NCBI GenBank assembly: GCA_017999075.1
Contig: JAGOBX010000075.1
Coordinates: forward strand, 1-10,980
Length of the DNA stretch: 10,980 nt
Source: JAGOBX01 sp017999075 [NCBI: Candidatus Babelota bacterium]
Lineage (GTDB): Bacteria > JAGOBX01
Direction of reading: 5' to 3'
Part shown: positions 7,324-10,980 of the stretch, in pieces
Layout of the letters: the number at the start of each line of letters is the position of its first letter
Position numbering within the stretch: the stretch's first letter is position 1
The notes under the pieces: generated by a model
What the model was told of the DNA's origin: nothing
Database searches by the model: none
Seen by the model: only the letters and a program-made list of their open reading frames with translations
Position numbers and translations under genes: made by a program

Positions 7324-8025
7324 ATGATACATGGAAAAAAATTTGTTCCTTATATTATGTATGGTTATCCTGATATAAAATATTCTTATGATAAAGTAAT
7401 TGAATTTTCGGAAATAGCTGATTTGATTGAAATAGGATATCCGTTTTCTGATCCTATAGCAGATGGTAAGACTATCCATTCTGCTGCGACTGTAGCTATA
7501 AAAAAAGGAGTTACATTCAAAGGCTATCTTGAATTTATAAAGAAAATTAAAAAAACAACAAAAAAAACGGTTTATTCAATGACTTACTATAATCCTGTAT
7601 TGAATTACGGAATAGAAAAATATATTAAATCGGAAATAGACGGTTTTATAATTCCTGATTTAATAGCCGAGGAAAGTTCAGAAATAATTTTTTATGCTGA
7701 AAAATATAAAAAGAAAAGTGTATTTATCGTAACTCCGGATACTTCTGCTGAAAGAATAAAATATATAACCCGCATGACTACTGGATTTATTTATTATGTC
7801 ACTTATTCTGGAGTTACAGGAAATAAAGTTAAAATTGATAAAAAAGTGCTTGAAAAGATTTCTGAGATAAAGAAAATATCCGGGCATGAAGTTTATGTAG
7901 GATTTGGAATAAGAACTCCTTCAGATTTGAAAACAGTTTTAAAATATGCCGACGGCGGAATAATAGGTTCTGCTATTCTGGAAAATAAAATTTTACCGGA
8001 AGATATATCTTTAATAATGAAATAG
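7324..8025 (+). CDS. trpA: Tryptophan synthase alpha subunit
   Basis: Cytoplasmic TIM-barrel enzyme that cleaves indole-3-glycerol phosphate to indole and glyceraldehyde 3-phosphate, passing indole to TrpB. Family motifs appear in order: KKFVPYIMYGYPD (5-17); IEIGYPFSDPIADG (35-48), which holds the two catalytic acids E36 and D47 with the same spacing as Glu49 and Asp60 of the Salmonella enzyme; MTYYNPV (86-92); IIPDLIAEES (109-118); SGVTG (162-166); GFGI (193-196); and the phosphate-binding GSAI (215-218). At 233 residues it is shorter than the usual 250-270, lacking most of the N-terminal helix before FVPY and part of the C-terminus. The ATG at 7324 is chosen because it follows the previous stop by 4 bases. 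The ATG at 7276 would overlap that gene by 44 bases and add a hydrophobic stretch unlike TrpA. No trpB or other trp gene is in the window. Confidence 0.92.
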   Translation: MIHGKKFVPYIMYGYPDIKYSYDKVIEFSEIADLIEIGYPFSDPIADGKTIHSAATVAIKKGVTFKGYLEFIKKIKKTTKKTVYSMTYYNPVLNYGIEKYIKSEIDGFIIPDLIAEESSEIIFYAEKYKKKSVFIVTPDTSAERIKYITRMTTGFIYYVTYSGVTGNKVKIDKKVLEKISEIKKISGHEVYVGFGIRTPSDLKTVLKYADGGIIGSAILENKILPEDISLIMK

Positions 8026-8044
8026 TTTTTATATTATTAATTTA

Positions 8045-9637
8045 TTAATGAAATATTTCTGCCGAATAAATGTATATGTCTGCTGATTTCCATCCGTCCC
8101 ATCCTATTCCTGCTTTATCTCTGCTGCAATGTCCGAGAAATTCTTCTAAACTCCATCCTGTTTCGGAAGCTACCTGAGGCAAAAATGTTCCGCTGTTTCC
8201 CCCTTTTTTTATATATATTCCATGTTTGCCAAGCTGAATTTCTGAAATGTTTTTTATCTGCTTTAAAGGAGAAAGAATTGATATTTCCACATCGATAGAA
8301 TCTAATTCTCTTAAAGTTACCGGAGAAAATCTGTAATCCTGAGTTGCTGAAGCAATGGCCATTTCCTGGATAGTTTTATATAATGGTTCGGAAGATACGA
8401 ATCTTCCTATGCATCCTCTTAAATTTCCGCTTTTATTAAGAGTAACAAAAATTCCGCATTGCAGCTCCATATTTGGAGTGATGTCTGATTTTGACACTTC
8501 CGGTATTTTCCCTGTTTTTAAATATTCAGTTATAGTTGTTTTTACAAGCGTTAATAATTTTTTTTTTTCATTTTCAGTAAAAATGTTTTCTGATTTTGCC
8601 TGTTTTTCAATCAAATCGTTTTTTGATTTATTTTTTATTACATCTTCATTTTTAATATTAAATGATTTGTCTGTTTTATCCGCAGATATTGAAATTGCGC
8701 AGTAACCTACTACCTTTGATTTGTCGCCGTATTTTTCTGCATCTCCTGAATTTTTATAAATATGGTTTGAAAAATTTAAATTCTTTTTTTCTTGAGTATT
8801 GTTTATTAGAGTTAGAACCGAAGATAATCCGCATAATCTTGTACTCAAATTTGGTGTATTGTTAAATTTATATGCAATGTCCAGCAGTTTTTCAGAAGAA
8901 TTTGATAAAATAGCGGATATAGTTTCTTTATCGGTTTTTACTGCAGAATCATAATCTGGATAATGAGACATGTCAGTGCTTATTATGAAAAGGTTTGAAA
9001 AATTCAAGAATGGTTTTAGAGATTTAGAAATTTTTGCTATTGTTTCAGGAGATTCTGTACCTATCATAATAGGAACTATTTTATAATCCTTTTTCATTAT
9101 ATACTGTAAAAATGGAAGCTGAACTTCTATTGTATGATCATTGAGATGAGGCTTAACAGATTTAATGAAACAATCATTTTCAGAAATAAGTTGATCAGCT
9201 AATTCCGTGTTGACTTTGACTTTTCCTAAAGGAGTTATAAAATTTCCTGCGTTATAGATTGATGCGCCGTTAAAAGATGAAGTATGGCTTGACGATATTA
9301 TGAAAATATTATCGTATTGTTTATTTCCATTAATTTGGATGAATGCTGAAGCTGCAACTGTTCCTGAAAAAATGTATCCTGCATGAGGTGATACTATTGC
9401 CAGCAGTTCCATTGAATCTCCGATACTGTTTTTAACAGCGTTGTTGAATAATTTTGAAAGTTTTGCTGATAATTCTATAGGATTGGACGGATAAAATTTT
9501 CCGGCAAAAACTGGGTTTCTGTCCTGCCCGTTTTTGGTCTGAGGTTCGGAATTGGTCGAGCAGGACGAAAGAAAAATTATTAATAGAATAAAAATAATTA
9601 ATAATGATTTTTTGTTCGGAATACAGATATTTTTCAT
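8045..9637 (-). CDS. Lipoprotein fusing MEMO (AmmeMemoRadiSam system B) and AMMECR1 (AmmeMemoRadiSam system A) domains
   Basis: A 530-residue protein. Residues 1-26 form a lipoprotein signal: basic NKK, a hydrophobic core, and lipobox L23-S24-S25-C26 followed by Ser-Thr. This predicts lipidation at C26 and an extracytoplasmic location. Residues about 40-320 are a MEMO domain, opening with NPVFAGKFYP. It keeps the conserved metal/active-site-like residues: H85 (SPHAGY), H118 (SSSH), the DHTIEVQLPF segment with H168, TDMSH with H225, and C269 in LCG. Residues about 320-352 are a charged linker. Residues about 353-530 are an AMMECR1 domain with the hallmark LRGCIG (406-411), DYRFSPV (434-440), EISILSPL (451-458) and FLPQVA (485-490). 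The family relates by fold to extradiol dioxygenases (MEMO half), but its bacterial reaction is unsettled; the radical-SAM partner is not in the window. It starts 9 bases after pgi ends, without a Shine-Dalgarno sequence, and is probably co-transcribed with pgi. Confidence 0.93.
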   Translation of the reverse strand: MKNICIPNKKSLLIIFILLIIFLSSCSTNSEPQTKNGQDRNPVFAGKFYPSNPIELSAKLSKLFNNAVKNSIGDSMELLAIVSPHAGYIFSGTVAASAFIQINGNKQYDNIFIISSSHTSSFNGASIYNAGNFITPLGKVKVNTELADQLISENDCFIKSVKPHLNDHTIEVQLPFLQYIMKKDYKIVPIMIGTESPETIAKISKSLKPFLNFSNLFIISTDMSHYPDYDSAVKTDKETISAILSNSSEKLLDIAYKFNNTPNLSTRLCGLSSVLTLINNTQEKKNLNFSNHIYKNSGDAEKYGDKSKVVGYCAISISADKTDKSFNIKNEDVIKNKSKNDLIEKQAKSENIFTENEKKKLLTLVKTTITEYLKTGKIPEVSKSDITPNMELQCGIFVTLNKSGNLRGCIGRFVSSEPLYKTIQEMAIASATQDYRFSPVTLRELDSIDVEISILSPLKQIKNISEIQLGKHGIYIKKGGNSGTFLPQVASETGWSLEEFLGHCSRDKAGIGWDGWKSADIYIYSAEIFH

Positions 9638-9646
9638 TATATTTTA

Positions 9647-10942
9647 TTATTTTTTTCCAAGGAGGCGAAACATATTTTTTTTATAAGCTTCAACTCCCGG
9701 CTGATCAAACGGATTTACTCCTATAAGGTACCCGCTTAAAGCGCAGGCTCTTTCAAAGAAATATAACAATTGCCCGAGATAATATTCATTTAATTGAGGC
9801 AAAATTATTTTTAAGTTAGGAACCTTCCCTGAAATATGCGCTTCAATAGTTCCCTGCATGGCTTTTGAATTTACAAAATCAATTTGCTTGCCTGCAATGT
9901 AATTGAGCTCATCAAGATCATTGGCTTCTTTTGGAATAGTAATATTTACATTTGTTTTTTCTATTTCAAGAACTGTTTCGAAAATATTTCTTACTCCGTC
10001 CTGAATCCATTGTCCCATAGAATGCAAGTCAGTAGTAAAATCACATGACGCCGGAAATAATGCTTTACCATTTTTTCCTTCGCTTTCACCATATAATTGT
10101 TTCCACCACTCGGAAATATAATGAAGTTCAGGATTGTAATTCACCAGAATTTCTATGTTTTTATTGTATTTTGAATAAAGCAGATAACGTATTGCAGCGT
10201 ATTGCATAGCTATATTAGATTCGATTTTTGAATTTGTATCAAGAATTTTTTTCATATCGCGTGCGCCATTCATAAGTTTTCGTATGTCTACTCCTGCTAC
10301 AGCAACAGGTAAAAGTCCGACAGGAGTTAAAACGGAAAATCTGCCGCCTACGTCATCAGGTATTACGAATGATTGCCAGCCTGCTGAATCAGCCATTTTT
10401 CTTAATGCTCCCTTGGATTTATCTGTTGTGGCTATAATATATTTTTTTGAATTTTGTTTATACTTTTTTTCAAGAAGATTTTTTATGAGCCTGAATGCAA
10501 TTGCAGGTTCTGTAGTAGTTCCTGATTTTGAAATTACGTTTACATAAATTTGTTTTTTTGATTCTAAGATTTTTAAAAGTTCTACCATATACCTTCCTGA
10601 AATATTGTTGCCTGCAAAAAAAACTTGAGGTTTTAAATTCAGTATGTTATATACTCCTGAAATTGCTTCTATTACTGCTTTAGCCCCAAGATAAGAACCT
10701 CCTATGCCGATTGAAACAAAAGCGTCTCCTGATTTTTTTATTTTTTCCGCCAAAGAATCAATTGTATCCAAATCTTTTTTTGTGACAGAATCAGGCAAAT
10801 CTGTCCATCCTAAAAATTCACTGCCTGCACCTGTTTTAGTTTTTATAGATTTTTCTGCTGCAATAATTTTTGAAGAAAGTTTTGCAAGTTCATTTTTTTT
10901 GATAAATAAAGAATTTGAATAATTAAATTTTATCGAATTCAT
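9647..10942 (-). CDS. pgi: Glucose-6-phosphate isomerase
   Basis: Cytoplasmic glycolytic and gluconeogenic enzyme interconverting glucose 6-phosphate and fructose 6-phosphate. Numbering from the ATG at 10942 (431 residues), visible motifs are TGAGSEFLGW (about 37-46), the sugar-phosphate segments SIGIGGSYLGA (77-87) and SKSGTTTEPA (138-147), the family signature VGGRFSVLTPVG (198-209), YGESEGK with probable catalytic E286, DLHSMGQ with H307, and the second signature NPFDQPGVEAYK ending at K421. The short length and motif wording match the Bacillus-type isomerase (about 450 residues) rather than the 530-550-residue enterobacterial type. The start MNSIKFNYSNS lines up with the known Bacillus N-terminus and has GGAGG 11 bases upstream. 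An in-frame ATG at 10960 would give 437 residues but overlaps that GGAGG, so it is less likely. The C-terminus stops about 13 residues earlier than in Bacillus. It is the first visible gene of the minus-strand pair. Confidence 0.96.
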   Translation of the reverse strand: MNSIKFNYSNSLFIKKNELAKLSSKIIAAEKSIKTKTGAGSEFLGWTDLPDSVTKKDLDTIDSLAEKIKKSGDAFVSIGIGGSYLGAKAVIEAISGVYNILNLKPQVFFAGNNISGRYMVELLKILESKKQIYVNVISKSGTTTEPAIAFRLIKNLLEKKYKQNSKKYIIATTDKSKGALRKMADSAGWQSFVIPDDVGGRFSVLTPVGLLPVAVAGVDIRKLMNGARDMKKILDTNSKIESNIAMQYAAIRYLLYSKYNKNIEILVNYNPELHYISEWWKQLYGESEGKNGKALFPASCDFTTDLHSMGQWIQDGVRNIFETVLEIEKTNVNITIPKEANDLDELNYIAGKQIDFVNSKAMQGTIEAHISGKVPNLKIILPQLNEYYLGQLLYFFERACALSGYLIGVNPFDQPGVEAYKKNMFRLLGKK

Positions 10943-10953
10943 AATTTTTATGT

Positions 10954-10958
10954 CCTCC
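10954..10958 (-). promoter_or_regulatory. Strong Shine-Dalgarno sequence deciding the pgi start
   Basis: GGAGG on the minus strand lies 11 bases before the ATG at 10942, and its first G is the last base of the alternative ATG at 10960. It is the only strong ribosome binding site before any start codon in the window, and it supports the downstream ATG. Confidence 0.7.
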
Positions 10959-10980
10959 ATTTTTATATTAAGTTTAATTG

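Noticed and set aside
8026-8048. Possible bidirectional terminator between the convergent trpA and MEMO-AMMECR1 genes (ATTAAT-TT-ATTAAT)
   Set aside because: The spacer between the stops is only 19 bases and all A/T. The palindrome is six A/T pairs with a two-base loop, too weak to call a terminator.
8355-8865. Two plus-strand open frames inside the MEMO-AMMECR1 gene
   Set aside because: They are antisense to well-conserved domain sequence and have no start signals or recognisable content.

Overview
The window is a very AT-rich (roughly 70% or more A+T by eye) bacterial chromosomal segment with densely packed genes, ATG starts throughout and mostly weak or absent Shine-Dalgarno sequences. 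A secretin, an exported TPR protein and a predicted lipoprotein point to a diderm (outer-membrane) bacterium. I cannot name the lineage from sequence alone. The glucose-6-phosphate isomerase is of the short Bacillus-like type. There is no sign of phage, IS elements, CRISPR arrays, tRNA or rRNA.

Layout. (1) Bases 1-118, minus strand: the first codons of a cyclic-nucleotide-binding-domain protein that runs off the left edge. A divergent AT-rich intergenic region separates it from the next gene. (2) 353-3068, plus strand: a two-gene signalling unit with 4 nt between the genes. The first gene is an NtrC-type sigma-54 activator. The second is a receiver-domain protein with an acidic linker and an unrecognised helical C-terminus. 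(3) 3069-3315: an intergenic region with an inverted repeat and a good sigma-70-type promoter. (4) 3316-8025, plus strand: a tight three-gene unit made of a 1027-residue secretin with an N-terminal TPR region and an unusually long stack of periplasmic ring modules, a 304-residue exported TPR protein, and a short tryptophan synthase alpha subunit (trpA). (5) 8045-10942, minus strand, convergent with the previous unit: pgi followed by a lipoprotein that fuses a MEMO (AmmeMemoRadiSam B) domain to an AMMECR1 (AmmeMemoRadiSam A) domain.

How the genes may work together. The secretin and exported TPR protein look like the outer-membrane part of a secretion or pilus machine whose inner-membrane parts (ATPase, platform protein, pseudopilins) are not in the window. 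The two regulators just upstream could control it, but no sigma-54 promoter is visible before the secretin, so this is inference from position only. trpA and pgi are housekeeping enzymes attached to these units without their usual pathway neighbours.

The points most worth a second look are the lipidated MEMO-AMMECR1 fusion, the TPR-secretin with extra ring modules and its secreted partner, and the adjacent receiver domains that lack different parts of the phosphorylation pocket.
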